Shown here: piece after piece, positions 51,639 to 64,000 of the stretch
Position numbering within the stretch: position 1 is the stretch's first letter
Layout: each line of letters starts with the position of its first letter
Source: Auanema rhodensis
Taxonomy: Eukaryota > Nematoda > Chromadorea > Rhabditida > Rhabditidae
Reading direction: 5' to 3'
Length of the DNA stretch: 64,000 bases
Assembly: GCA_964057225.1 (NCBI GenBank)
Contig: OZ059900.1
Location: 23,327,638-23,391,637 of the forward strand
The notes under the pieces: model-generated
The model's database searches: none
What the model was told of the DNA's origin: nothing
Seen by the model: only the letters and a program-made list of their open reading frames with translations
Position numbers and translations under genes: made by a program

Positions 51639-54600
51639 CGTCAAATGCAACGAATTTCAGCGTGTTACATACTAAAATGAAGCATTTTACATGCTGAACA
51701 CCAGAAAAATACAAAAACACAGTATTTCCCATGAGAAATATTTTATTATGCTGGAAAACCAGTTTTTGGAAATTTCGCTGTAAACAAGGCTTTGACTTAC
51801 GATTTCATGTGTTCAAACTCATGCAATGTCAATGAAACCTAGCTCAAAATTGTTCGTACAACGTCTAGTTCCACTTTCACGACAAAAAAAACAGGGGTTA
51901 GAAAATTAAGGAAATTAGCATATTCTGAGGGCACGCCCCTTATGGCTAATATTGATTAAATCGATTTTTGTTCATATGAGTCGTCAAATGCAACGAATTT
52001 CAGCGTGTTACATACTAAAATGAAGCATTTTACATGCTGAACACCAGAAAAATACAAAAACACAGTATTTCCCATGAGAAATATTTTATTATGCTGGAAA
52101 ACCAGTTTTTGGAAATTTCGCTGTAAACAAGGCTTTGACTTACGATTTCATGTGTTCAAACTCATGCAATGTCAATGAAACCTAGCTCAAAATTGTTCGT
52201 ACAACGTCTAGTTCCACTTTCACGACAAAAAAAACAGGGGTTAGAAAATTAAGGAAATTAGCATATTCTGAGGGCACGCCCCTTATGGCTAATATTGATT
52301 AAATCGATTTTTGTTCATATGAGTCGTCAAATGCAACGAATTTCAGCGTGTTACATACTAAAATGAAGCATTTTACATGCTGAACACTAGAAAAATACAA
52401 AAACACAGTATTTCCCATGAGAAATATTTTATTATGCTGGAAAACCAGTTTTTGGAAATTTCGCTGTAAACAAGGTTTTGACTTACGATTTCATGTGTTC
52501 AAACTCATGCAATGTCAATGAAACCTAGCTCAAAACTGTTCGTACAACGTCTAGTTCCACTTTCACGACAAAAAAACAGGGGTTAGAAAATTAAGGAAAT
52601 TAGCATATTCTGAGGGCACGCCCCTTATGGCTAATATTGATTAAATCGATTTTTGTTCATATGAGTCGTCAAATGCAACGAATTTCAGCGTGTTACATAC
52701 TAAAATGAAGCATTTTACATGCTGAACACTAGAAAAATACAAAAACACAGTATTTCCCATGAGAAATATTTTATTATGCTGGAAAACCAGTTTTTGGAAA
52801 TTTCGCTGTAAACAAGGTTTTGACTTACGATTTCATGTGTTCAAACTCATGCAATGTCAATGAAACCTAGCTCAAAATTGTTCGTACAACGTCTAGTTCC
52901 ACTTTCACGACAAAAAAACAGGGGTTAGAAAATTAAGGAAATTAGCATATTCTGAGGGCACGCCCCTTATGGCTAATATTGATTAAATCGATTTTTGTTC
53001 ATATGAGTCGTCAAATGCAACGAATTTCAGCGTGTTACATACTAAAATGAAGCATTTTACATGCTGAACACTAGAAAAATACAAAAACACAGTATTTCCC
53101 ACGAGAAATATTTTATTATGCTGGAAAACCAGTTTTTGGAAATTTCGCTGTAAACAAGGTTTTGACTTACGATTTCATGTGTTCAAACTCATGCAATGTC
53201 AATGAAACCTAGCTCAAAATTGTTCGTACAACGTCTAGTTCCACTTTCACGACAAAAAAACAGGGGTTAGAAAATTAAGGAAATTAGCATATTCTGAGGG
53301 CACGCCCCTTATCGCTAATATTGATTAAATCGATTTTTGTTCATATGAGTCGTCAAATGCAACGAATTTCAGCGTGTTACATACTAAAATGAAGCATTTT
53401 ACATGCTGAACACTAGAAAAATACAAAAACACAGTATTTCCCACGAGAAATATTTTATTATGCTGGAAAACCAGTTTTTGGAAATTTCGCTGTAAACAAG
53501 GTTTTGACTTACGATTTCATGTGTTCAAACTCATGCAATGTCAATGAAACCTAGCTCAAAATTGTTCGTACAACGTCTAGTTCCACTTTCACGACAAAAA
53601 AACAGGGGTTAGAAAATTAAGGAAATTAGCATATTCTGAGGGCACGCCCCTTATGGCTAATATTGATTAAATCGATTTTTGTTCATATGAGTCGTCAAAT
53701 GCAACGAATTTCAGCGTGTTACATACTAAAATGAAGCATTTTACATGCTGAACACCAGAAAAATACAAAAACACAGTATTTCCCATGAGAAATATTTTAT
53801 TATGCTGGAAAACCAGTTTTTGGAAATTTCGCTGTAAACAAGGTTTTGACTTACGATTTCATGTGTTCAAACTCATGCAATGTCAATGAAACCTAGCTCA
53901 AAATTGTTCGTACAACGTCTAGTTCCACTTTCACGACAAAAAAAACAGGGGTTAGAAAATTAAGGAAATTAGCATATTCTGAGGGCACGCCCCTTATGGC
54001 TAATATTGATTAAATCGATTTTTGTTCATATGAGTCGTCAAATGCAACGAATTTCAGCGTGTTACATACTAAAATGAAGCATTTTACATGCTGAACACCA
54101 GAAAAATACAAAAACACAGTATTTCCCATGAGAAATATTTTATTATGCTGGAAAACCAGTTTTTGGAAATTTCGCTGTAAACAAGGCTTTGACTTACGAT
54201 TTCATGTGTTCAAACTCATGCAATGTCAATGAAACCTAGCTCAAAATTGTTCGTACAACGTCTAGTTCCACTTTCACGACAAAAAAAACAGGGGTTAGAA
54301 AATTAAGGAAATTAGCATATTCTGAGGGCACGCCCCTTATGGCTAATATTGATTAAATCGATTTTTGTTCATATGAGTCGTCAAATGCAACGAATTTCAG
54401 CGTGTTACATACTAAAATGAAGCATTTTACATGCTGAACACTAGAAAAATACAAAAACACAGTATTTCCCATGAGAAATATTTTATTATGCTGGAAAACC
54501 AGTTTTTGGAAATTTCGCTGTAAACAAGGTTTTGACTTACGATTTCATGTGTTCAAACTCATGCAATGTCAATGAAACCTAGCTCAAAACTGTTCGTACA

Positions 54601-55746
54601 ACGTCTAGTTCCACTTTCACGACAAAAAAACAGGGGTTAGAAAATTAAGGAAATTAGCATATTCTGAGGGCACGCCCCTTATGGCTAATATTGATTAAAT
54701 CGATTTTTGTTCATATGAGTCGTCAAATGCAACGAATTTCAGCGTGTTACATACTAAAATGAAGCATTTTACATGCTGAACACTAGAAAAATACAAAAAC
54801 ACAGTATTTCCCATGAGAAATATTTTATTATGCTGGAAAACCAGTTTTTGGAAATTTCGCTGTAAACAAGGTTTTGACTTACGATTTCATGTGTTCAAAC
54901 TCATGCAATGTCAATGAAACCTAGCTCAAAATTGTTCGTACAACGTCTAGTTCCACTTTCACGACAAAAAAACAGGGGTTAGAAAATTAAGGAAATTAGC
55001 ATATTCTGAGGGCACGCCCCTTATGGCTAATATTGATTAAATCGATTTTTGTTCATATGAGTCGTCAAATGCAACGAATTTCAGCGTGTTACATACTAAA
55101 ATGAAGCATTTTACATGCTGAACACTAGAAAAATACAAAAACACAGTATTTCCCACGAGAAATATTTTATTATGCTGGAAAACCAGTTTTTGGAAATTTC
55201 GCTGTAAACAAGGTTTTGACTTACGATTTCATGTGTTCAAACTCATGCAATGTCAATGAAACCTAGCTCAAAATTGTTCGTACAACGTCTAGTTCCACTT
55301 TCACGACAAAAAAACAGGGGTTAGAAAATTAAGGAAATTAGCATATTCTGAGGGCACGCCCCTTATCGCTAATATTGATTAAATCGATTTTTGTTCATAT
55401 GAGTCGTCAAATGCAACGAATTTCAGCGTGTTACATACTAAAATGAAGCATTTTACATGCTGAACACTAGAAAAATACAAAAACACAGTATTTCCCACGA
55501 GAAATATTTTATTATGCTGGAAAACCAGTTTTTGGAAATTTCGCTGTAAACAAGGTTTTGACTTACGATTTCATGTGTTCAAACTCATGCAATGTCAATG
55601 AAACCTAGCTCAAAATTGTTCGTACAACGTCTAGTTCCACTTTCACGACAAAAAAACAGGGGTTAGAAAATTAAGGAAATTAGCATATTCTGAGGGCACG
55701 CCCCTTATGGCTAATATTGATTAAATCGATTTTTGTTCATATGAGT
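51639..55746 (-). repeat. Right-arm six-monomer block, two copies (R45-R50, R51-R56)
   Basis: Order T8, T8, 131G, consensus, 249G+38G, 249G, with a 2054-bp period. Two T8 monomers side by side are not seen in the left arm. R51 keeps 279G and the eighth T but lacks 191G, the only clear difference between copies. Confidence 0.86.
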
Positions 55747-56430
55747 CGTCAAATGCAACGAATTTCAGCGTGTTACATACTAAAATGAAGCATTTTACAT
55801 GCTGAACACCAGAAAAATACAAAAACACAGTATTTCCCATGAGAAATATTTTATTATGCTGGAAAACCAGTTTTTGGAAATTTCGCTGTAAACAAGGTTT
55901 TGACTTACGATTTCATGTGTTCAAACTCTTGCAATGTCAATGAAACCTAGCTCAAAATTGTTCGTACAACGTCTAGTTCCACTTTCACGACAAAAAAACA
56001 GGGGTTAGAAAATTAAGGAAATTAGCATATTCTGAGGGCACGCCCCTTATGGCTAATATTGATTAAATCGATTTTTGTTCATATGAGTCGTCAAATGCAA
56101 CGAATTTCAGCGTGTTACATACTAAAATGAAGCATTTTACATGCTGAACACTAGAAAAATACAAAAACACTGTATTTCCCATGAGAAATATTTTATTATG
56201 CTGGAAAACCAGTTTTTGGAAATTTCGCTGTAAACAAGGTTTTGACTTACGATTTCATGTGTTCAAACTCATGCAATGTCAATGAAACCTAGCTCAAAAT
56301 TGTTCGTACAACGTCTAGTTCCACTTTCACGACAAAAAAACAGGGGTTAGAAAATTAAGGAAATTAGCATATTCTGAGGGCACGCCCCTTATGGCTAATA
56401 TTGATTAAATCGATTTTTGTTCATATGAGT
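55747..56430 (-). repeat. R57-R58 transition monomers
   Basis: R57 keeps only 279G of the T8 haplotype, with a seven-T run, and has a private change in the p158-161 region (ACTCTTGC on the plus strand). R58 has 260A, like L27 and L30, which follow a T8 monomer in the left arm; R58 likewise lies next to T8 monomer R59. Confidence 0.8.
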
Positions 56431-59400
56431 CGTCAAATGCAACGAATTTCAGCGTGTTACATACTAAAATGAAGCATTTTACATGCTGAACACCAGAAAA
56501 ATACAAAAACACAGTATTTCCCATGAGAAATATTTTATTATGCTGGAAAACCAGTTTTTGGAAATTTCGCTGTAAACAAGGCTTTGACTTACGATTTCAT
56601 GTGTTCAAACTCATGCAATGTCAATGAAACCTAGCTCAAAATTGTTCGTACAACGTCTAGTTCCACTTTCACGACAAAAAAAACAGGGGTTAGAAAATTA
56701 AGGAAATTAGCATATTCTGAGGGCACGCCCCTTATGGCTAATATTGATTAAATCGATTTTTGTTCATATGAGTCGTCAAATGCAACGAATTTCAGCGTGT
56801 TACATACTAAAATGAAGCATTTTACATGCTGAACACTAGAAAAATACAAAAACACAGTATTTCCCATGAGAAATATTTTATTATGCTGGAAAACCAGTTT
56901 TTGGAAATTTCGCTGTAAACAAGGTTTTGACTTACGATTTCATGTGTTCAAACTCATGCAATGTCAATGAAACCTAGCTCAAAACTGTTCGTACAACGTC
57001 TAGTTCCACTTTCACGACAAAAAAACAGGGGTTAGAAAATTAAGGAAATTAGCATATTCTGAGGGCACGCCCCTTATGGCTAATATTGATTAAATCGATT
57101 TTTGTTCATATGAGTCGTCAAATGCAACGAATTTCAGCGTGTTACATACTTAAATGAAGCATTTTACATGCTGAACACTAGAAAAATACAAAAACACTGT
57201 ATTTCCCATGAGAAATATTTTATTATGCTGGAAAACCAGTTTTTGGAAATTTCGCTGTAAACAAGGTTTTGACTTACGATTTCATGTGTTCAAACTCATG
57301 CAATGTCAATGAAACCTAGCTCAAAATTGTTCGTACAACGTCTAGTTCCACTTTCACGACAAAAAAACAGGGGTTAGAAAATAAAGGAAATTAGCATATT
57401 CTGAGGGCACGCCCCTTATGGCTAATATTGATTAAATCGATTTTTGTTCATATGAGTCGTCAAATGCAACGAATTTCAGCGTGTTACATACTAAAATGAA
57501 GCATTTTACATGCTGAACACTAGAAAAATACAAAAACACAGTATTTCCCATGAGAAATATTTTATTATGCTGGAAAACCAGTTTTTGGAAATTTCGCTGT
57601 AAACAAGGTTTTGACTTACGATTTCATGTGTTCAAACTCATGCAATGTCAATGAAACCTAGCTCAAAATTGTTCGTACAACGTCTAGTTCCACTTTCACG
57701 ACAAAAAAACAGGGGTTAGAAAATTAAGGAAATTAGCATATTCAGAGGGCACGCCCCTTATGGCTAATATTGATTAAATCGATTTTTGTTCATATGAGTC
57801 GTCAAATGCAACGAATTTCAGCGTGTTACATACTAAAATGAAGCAATTCACATGCTGAACACCAGAAAAATACAAAAACACAGTATTTCCCATGAGAAAT
57901 ATTTTATTATGCTGGAAAACCAGTTTTTGGAAATTTCGCTGTAAACAAGGCTTTGACTTACGATTTCATGTGTTCAAACTCATGCAATGTCAATGAAACC
58001 TAGCTCAAAATTGTTCGTACAACGTCTAGTTCCACTTTCACGACAAAAAAAACAGGGGTTAGAAAATTAAGGAAATTAGCATATTCTGAGGGCACGCCCC
58101 TTATGGCTAATATTGATTAAATCGATTTTTGTTCATATGAGTCGTCAAATGCAACGAATTTCAGCGTGTTACATACTAAAATGAAGCATTTTACATGCTG
58201 AACACTAGAAAAATACAAAAACACAGTATTTCCCATGAGAAATATTTTATTATGCTGGAAAACCAGTTTTTGGAAATTTCGCTGTAAACAAGGTTTTGAC
58301 TTACGATTTCATGTGTTCAAACTCATGCAATGTCAATGAAACCTAGCTCAAAACTGTTCGTACAACGTCTAGTTCCACTTTCACGACAAAAAAACAGGGG
58401 TTAGAAAATTAAGGAAATTAGCATATTCTGAGGGCACGCCCCTTATGGCTAATATTGATTAAATCGATTTTTGTTCATATGAGTCGTCAAATGCAACGAA
58501 TTTCAGCGTGTTACATACTTAAATGAAGCATTTTACATGCTGAACACTAGAAAAATACAAAAACACTGTATTTCCCATGAGAAATATTTTATTATGCTGG
58601 AAAACCAGTTTTTGGAAATTTCGCTGTAAACAAGGTTTTGACTTACGATTTCATGTGTTCAAACTCATGCAATGTCAATGAAACCTAGCTCAAAATTGTT
58701 CGTACAACGTCTAGTTCCACTTTCACGACAAAAAAACAGGGGTTAGAAAATAAAGGAAATTAGCATATTCTGAGGGCACGCCCCTTATGGCTAATATTGA
58801 TTAAATCGATTTTTGTTCATATGAGTCGTCAAATGCAACGAATTTCAGCGTGTTACATACTAAAATGAAGCATTTTACATGCTGAACACTAGAAAAATAC
58901 AAAAACACAGTATTTCCCATGAGAAATATTTTATTATGCTGGAAAACCAGTTTTTGGAAATTTCGCTGTAAACAAGGTTTTGACTTACGATTTCATGTGT
59001 TCAAACTCATGCAATGTCAATGAAACCTAGCTCAAAATTGTTCGTACAACGTCTAGTTCCACTTTCACGACAAAAAAACAGGGGTTAGAAAATTAAGGAA
59101 ATTAGCATATTCAGAGGGCACGCCCCTTATGGCTAATATTGATTAAATCGATTTTTGTTCATATGAGTCGTCAAATGCAACGAATTTCAGCGTGTTACAT
59201 ACTAAAATGAAGCATTTTACATGCTGAACACCAGAAAAATACAAAAACACAGTATTTCCCATGAGAAATATTTTATTATGCTGGAAAACCAGTTTTTGGA
59301 AATTTCGCTGTAAACAAGGCTTTGACTTACGATTTCATGTGTTCAAACTCATGCAATGTCAATGAAACCTAGCTCAAAACTGTTCGTACAACGTCTAGTT

Positions 59401-60536
59401 CCACTTTCACGACAAAAAAACAGGGGTTAGAAAATTAAGGAAATTAGCATATTCAGAGGGCACGCCCCTTATGGCTAATATTGATTAAATCGATTTTTGT
59501 TCATATGAGTAGTCAAATGCAACGAATTTCAGCGTGTTACATACTAAAATGAAGCATTTTACATGCTGAACACTAGAAAAATACAAAAACACAGTATTTC
59601 CCATGAGAAATATTTTATTATGCTGGAAAACCAGTTTTTGGAAATTTCGCTGTAAACAAGGTTTTGACTTACGATTTCATGTGTTCAAACTCATGCAATG
59701 TCAATGAAACCTAGCTCAAAACTGTTCGTACAACGTCTAGTTCCACTTTCACGACAAAAAAACAGGGGTTAGAAAATTAAGGAAATTAGCATATTCTGAG
59801 GGCACGCCCCTTATGGCTAATATTGATTAAATCGATTTTTGTTCATATGAGTCGTCAAATGCAACGAATTTCAGCGTGTTACATACTTAAATGAAGCATT
59901 TTACATGCTGAACACTAGAAAAATACAAAAACACTGTATTTCCCATGAGAAATATTTTATTATGCTGGAAAACCAGTTTTTGGAAATTTCGCTGTAAACA
60001 AGGTTTTGACTTACGATTTCATGTGTTCAAACTCATGCAATGTCAATGAAACCTAGCTCAAAATTGTTCGTACAACGTCTAGTTCCACTTTCACGACAAA
60101 AAAACAGGGGTTAGAAAATAAAGGAAATTAGCATATTCTGAGGGCACGCCCCTTATGGCTAATATTGATTAAATCGATTTTTGTTCATATGAGTCGTCAA
60201 ATGCAACGAATTTCAGCGTGTTACATACTAAAATGAAGCATTTTACATGCTGAACACTAGAAAAATACAAAAACACAGTATTTCCCATGAGAAATATTTT
60301 ATTATGCTGGAAAACCAGTTTTTGGAAATTTCGCTGTAAACAAGGTTTTGACTTACGATTTCATGTGTTCAAACTCATGCAATGTCAATGAAACCTAGCT
60401 CAAAATTGTTCGTACAACGTCTAGTTCCACTTTCACGACAAAAAAACAGGGGTTAGAAAATTAAGGAAATTAGCATATTCAGAGGGCACGCCCCTTATGG
60501 CTAATATTGATTAAATCGATTTTTGTTCATATGAGT
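56431..60536 (-). repeat. Right-arm four-monomer block, three copies (R59-R70)
   Basis: Order T8; 131G; triple (75T, 260A, 307A); 56T, three times, with a 1368-1369 bp period. The left arm has the same four types once (L26-L23), so the block was triplicated only on this side. R63 has extra private changes near p301-306 (plus-strand GCAATTCACATG). The third T8 member, R67, is a mosaic. Confidence 0.88.
59169..59510 (-). repeat. Mosaic monomer R67
   Basis: It carries 279G and 191G of the T8 class, then 131G of its neighbour class, a seven-T run, and 56T. No other monomer combines these. At least one exchange between p191 and p131 is needed, and another to bring in 56T. Confidence 0.75.
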
Positions 60537-61562
60537 CGTCAAATGCAACGAATTTCAGCGTGTTACATACTAAAATGAAGCATTTTACATGCTGAACACT
60601 AGAAAAATACAAAAACACAGTATTTCCCACGAGAAATATTTTATTATGCTGGAAAACCAGTTTTTGGAAATTTCGCTGTAAACAAGGTTTTGACTTACGA
60701 TTTCATGTGTTCAAACTCATGCAATGTCAATGAAACCTAGCTCAAAATTGTTCGTACAACGTCTAGTTCCACTTTCACGACAAAAAAACAGGGGTTAGAA
60801 AATTAAGGAAATTAGCATATTCTGAGGGCACGCCCCTTATGGCTAATATTGATTAAATCGATTTTTGTTCATATGAGTCGTCAAATGCAACGAATTTCAG
60901 CGTGTTACATACTAAAATGAAGCATTTTACATGCTGAACACTAGAAAATTACAAAAACACAGTATTTCCCATGAGAAATATTTTATTATGCTGGAAAACC
61001 AGTTTTTGGAAATTTCGCTGTAAACAAGGTTTTGACTTACGATTTCATGTGTTCAAACTCATGCAATGTCAATGAAACCTAGCTCAAAATTGTTCGTACA
61101 ACGTCTAGTTCCACTTTCACGACAAAAAAACAGGGGTTAGAAAATTAAGGAAATTAGCATATTCTGAGGGCACGCCCCTTATGGCTAATATTGATTAAAT
61201 CGATTTTTGTTCATATGAGTCGTCAAATGCAACGAATTTCAGCGTGTTACATACTAAAATGAAGCATTTTACATGCTGAACACTAGAAAAATACAAAAAC
61301 ACAGTATTTCCCATGAGAAATATTTTATTATGCTGGAAAACCAGTTTTTGGAAATTTCGCTGTAAACAAGGTTTTGACTTACGATTTCATGTGTTCAAAC
61401 TCATGCAATGTCAATGAAACCTAGCTCAAAACTGTTCGTACAACGTCTTGTTCCACTTTCACGACAAAAAAACAGGGGTTAGAAAATTAAGGAAATTAGC
61501 ATATTCTGAGGGCACGCCCCTTATGGCTAATATTGATTAAATCGATTTTTGTTCATATGAGT
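59169..61562 (-). repeat. Mirror anchor A, right copy (R67-R73)
   Basis: Read inward from R73: 131G (with private 114A), 272A, 249G, 56T, triple, 131G, T8-type mosaic. It matches L20-L26 at 6499-8893. R68 also has a private change at p342 (plus-strand GAGTAGTC). Confidence 0.85.
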
Positions 61563-64000
61563 CGTCAAATGCAACGAATTTCAGCGTGTTACATACTAAA
61601 ATGAAGCATTTTACATGCTGAACACTAGAAAAATACAAAAACACAGTATTTCCCATGAGAAATATTTTATTATGCTGGAAAACCAGTTTTTGGAAATTTC
61701 GCTGTAAACAAGGTTTTGACTTACGATTTCATGTGTTCAAACTCATGCAATGTCAATGAAACCTAGCTCAAAATTGTTCGTACAACGTCTAGTTCCACTT
61801 TCACGACAAAAAAACAGGGGTTAGAAAATTAAGGAAATTAGCATATTCTGAGGGCACGCCCCTTATGGCTAATATTGATTAAATCGATTTTTGTTCATAT
61901 GAGTCGTCAAATGCAACGAATTTCAGCGTGTTACATACTAAAATGAAGCATTTTACATGCTGAACACTAGAAAAATACAAAAACACAGTATTTCCCATGA
62001 GAAATATTTTATTATGCTGGAAAACCAGTTTTTGGAAATTTCGCTGTAAACAAGGTTTTGACTTACGATTTCATGTGTTCAAACTCATGCAATGTCAATG
62101 AAACCTAGCTCAAAATTGTTCGTACAACGTCTAGTTCCACTTTCACGACAAAAAAACAGGGGTTAGAAAATTAAGGAAATTAGCATATTCTGAGGGCACG
62201 CCCCTTATGGCTAATATTGATTAAATCGATTTTTGTTCATATGAGTCGTCAAATGCAACGAATTTCAGCGTGTTACATACTAAAATGAAGCATTTTACAT
62301 GCTGAACACTAGAAAAATACAAAAACACAGTATTTCCCATGAGAAATATTTTATTATGCTGGAAAACCAGTTTTTGGAAATTTCGCTGTAAACAAGGTTT
62401 TGACTTACGATTTCATGTGTTCAAACTCATGCAATGTCAATGAAACCTAGCTCAAAATTGTTCGTACAACGTCTAGTTCCACTTTCACGACAAAAAAACA
62501 GGGGTTAGAAAATTAAGGAAATTAGCATATTCTGAGGGCACGCCCCTTATGGCTAATATTGATTAAATCGATTTTTGTTCATATGAGTCGTCAAATGCAA
62601 CGAATTTCAGCGTGTTACATACTAAAATGAAGCATTTTACATGCTGAACACTAGAAAAATACAAAAACACAGTATTTCCCACGAGAAATATTTTATTATG
62701 CTGGAAAACCAGTTTTTGGAAATTTCGCTGTAAACAAGGTTTTGACTTACGATTTCATGTGTTCAAACTCATGCAATGTCAATGAAACCTAGCTCAAAAT
62801 TGTTCGTACAACGTCTAGTTCGACTTTCACGACAAAAAAACAGGGGTTAGAAAATTAAGGAAATTAGCATATTCTGAGGGCACGCCTCTTATGGCTAATA
62901 TTGATTAAATCGATTTTTGTTCATATGAGTCGTCAAATGCAACGAATTTCAGCGTGTTACATACTAAAATGAAACATTTTACATGCTGAACACTAGAAAA
63001 ATACAAAAACACAGTATTTCCCACGAGAAATATTTTATTATGCTGGAAAACCAGTTTTTGGAAATTTCGCTGTAAACAAGGTTTTGACTTACGATTTCAT
63101 GTGTTCAAACTCATGCAATGTCAATGAAACCTAGCTCAAAATTGTTCGTACAACGTGTAGTTCCACTTTCACGACAAAAAAACAGGGGTTAGAAAATTAA
63201 GGAAATTAGCATATTCTGAGGGCACGCCCCTTATGGCTAATATTGATTAAATCGATTTTTGTTCATATGAGTCGTCAAATGCAACGAATTTCAGCGTGTT
63301 ACATACTAAAATGAAGCATTTTACATGCTGAACACTAGAAAAATACAAAAACACAGTATTTCCCATGAGAAATATTTTATTATGCTGGAAAACCAGTTTT
63401 TGGAAATTTCGCTGTAAACAAGGTTTTGACTTACGATTTCATGTGTTCAAACTCATGCAATGTCAATGAAACCTAGCTCAAAACTGTTCGTACAACGTCT
63501 AGTTCCACTTTCACGACAAAAAAACAGGGGTTAGAAAATTAAGGAAATTAGCATATTCTGAGGGCACGCCCCTTATGGCTAATATTGATTAAATCGATTT
63601 TTGTTCATATGAGTCGTCAAATGCAACGAATTTCAGCGTGTTACATACTAAAATGAAGCATTTTACATGCTGAACACTAGAAAAATACAAAAACACAGTA
63701 TTTCCCATGAGAAATATTTTATTATGCTGGAAAACCAGTTTTTGGAAATTTCGCTGTAAACAAGGTTTTGACTTACGATTTCATGTGTTCAAACTCATGC
63801 AATGTCAATGAAACCTAGCTCAAAATTGTTCGTACAACGTCTAGTTCCACTTTCACGACAAAAAAACAGGGGTTAGAAAATTAAGGAAATTAGCATATTC
63901 TGAGGGCACGCCCCTTATGGCTAATATTGATTAAATCGATTTTTGTTCATATGAGTCGTCAAATGCAACGAATTTCAGCGTGTTACATACTAAAATGAAG
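61563..64000 (-). repeat. Outer right block R74-R81
   Basis: R74-R76 consensus; R77 44A+109C+249G; R78 249G with 299T and 116C; R79 131G; R80 consensus; R81 a 44-bp partial cut by the window end. R77 resembles L6 (44A+109C+249G) and L18 (44A+249G), extending the mirror symmetry to the end of the window. Confidence 0.85.

Larger units (their letters stand above)
36447..64000 (-). repeat. Right arm: same 342-bp satellite, inverted orientation (R1-R81)
   Basis: From 36447 the same unit runs as its reverse complement, so each copy reads CGTCAAATGC first and ends CATATGAGT. The junction partial covers p137 down to p1 (36447-36583). R1 starts at 36584, and R81 is a 44-bp partial starting at 63957. 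Eleven monomers carry an 8-A run and one (R12) a 9-A run; 80 x 342 + 13 accounts for the whole length, so again only the homopolymer varies in length. Divergence per copy is like the left arm. The variant classes are shared with the left arm and appear in mirrored order, which makes this arm an inverted homologue of it rather than an unrelated array. Confidence 0.98.

Noticed and set aside
1-64000. Endless in-frame protein repeat, since 342 is divisible by three
   Set aside because: Stops occur in all three forward frames of each unit (for example p34, p8, p24) and in all three reverse frames, so no long repeat protein is possible.
1-64000. CRISPR array or bacterial repeat region
   Set aside because: There are no short repeats separated by unique spacers; the whole 342-bp unit is repeated.
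1-64000. Primate alpha satellite (half of 342 is 171)
   Set aside because: The monomer lacks a proper CENP-B box and shows no alpha-satellite sequence that I recognise; the halves do not align as a 171-bp dimer.
1-64000. Drosophila 1.688-type (about 359-bp) satellite
   Set aside because: Unit length and sequence do not match what I know of that family.

Overview
The whole window is one satellite DNA array. I see no protein gene, RNA gene or mobile element. The repeat unit is 342 bp and 33.9% G+C (116 of 342 in the consensus I read). About 187 copies run without interruption from base 1 to base 64000. The array is long, tandem, non-coding and AT-rich, carries higher-order repeats, and each unit has an AATAAA signal. 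This points to heterochromatin (centromeric or pericentromeric) of a eukaryote. CpG is not depleted (10 seen, about 9.8 expected), which fits a genome with little CpG methylation, such as many insects. The 342-bp length is close to two nucleosomes and is common in insect satellites, but I cannot name a species or satellite family from sequence alone.

Numbering used throughout: monomer position p1 is base 1 of the window and p342 is base 342. Left-arm monomers are L1 to L107, counted from base 1. Right-arm monomers are R1 to R81, counted outward from the junction. Variants are written as position plus new base on the monomer plus strand, for example 249G. Main variant classes: T8 class (extra T in the p91-97 run, with 191G and 279G); D class (177T, 249G, 275C, 299G, 322C); 131G class; quad (74A, 126A, 209A, 257A); triple (75T, 260A, 307A).

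Layout. Bases 1-36446 hold 106 complete plus-oriented monomers and a 180-bp partial. At 36446/36447 the array flips. Bases 36447-64000 hold minus-oriented monomers: a partial, 80 complete copies and a 44-bp partial. The order of private variants is mirrored on the two sides. L20-L26 matches R73-R67, L40-L43 matches R34-R31, and L79-L89 matches R18-R8. The window is therefore a giant inverted duplication (about 27-31 kb per arm) whose two arms then changed separately by local block amplification. The left arm has a 23-monomer duplication and 3-, 5-, 7- and 9-monomer blocks. The right arm has its own 4-, 6- and 7-monomer blocks and several mosaic monomers.

How the parts work together: the variants act as barcodes. 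They record unequal exchange and conversion inside each arm and one inverted duplication joining them. Any transcript crossing the junction would be self-complementary over kilobases. The system of interest here is this macro-palindromic higher-order satellite, not a set of genes. All variant calls were made by eye; a dot plot or HOR caller should confirm them.
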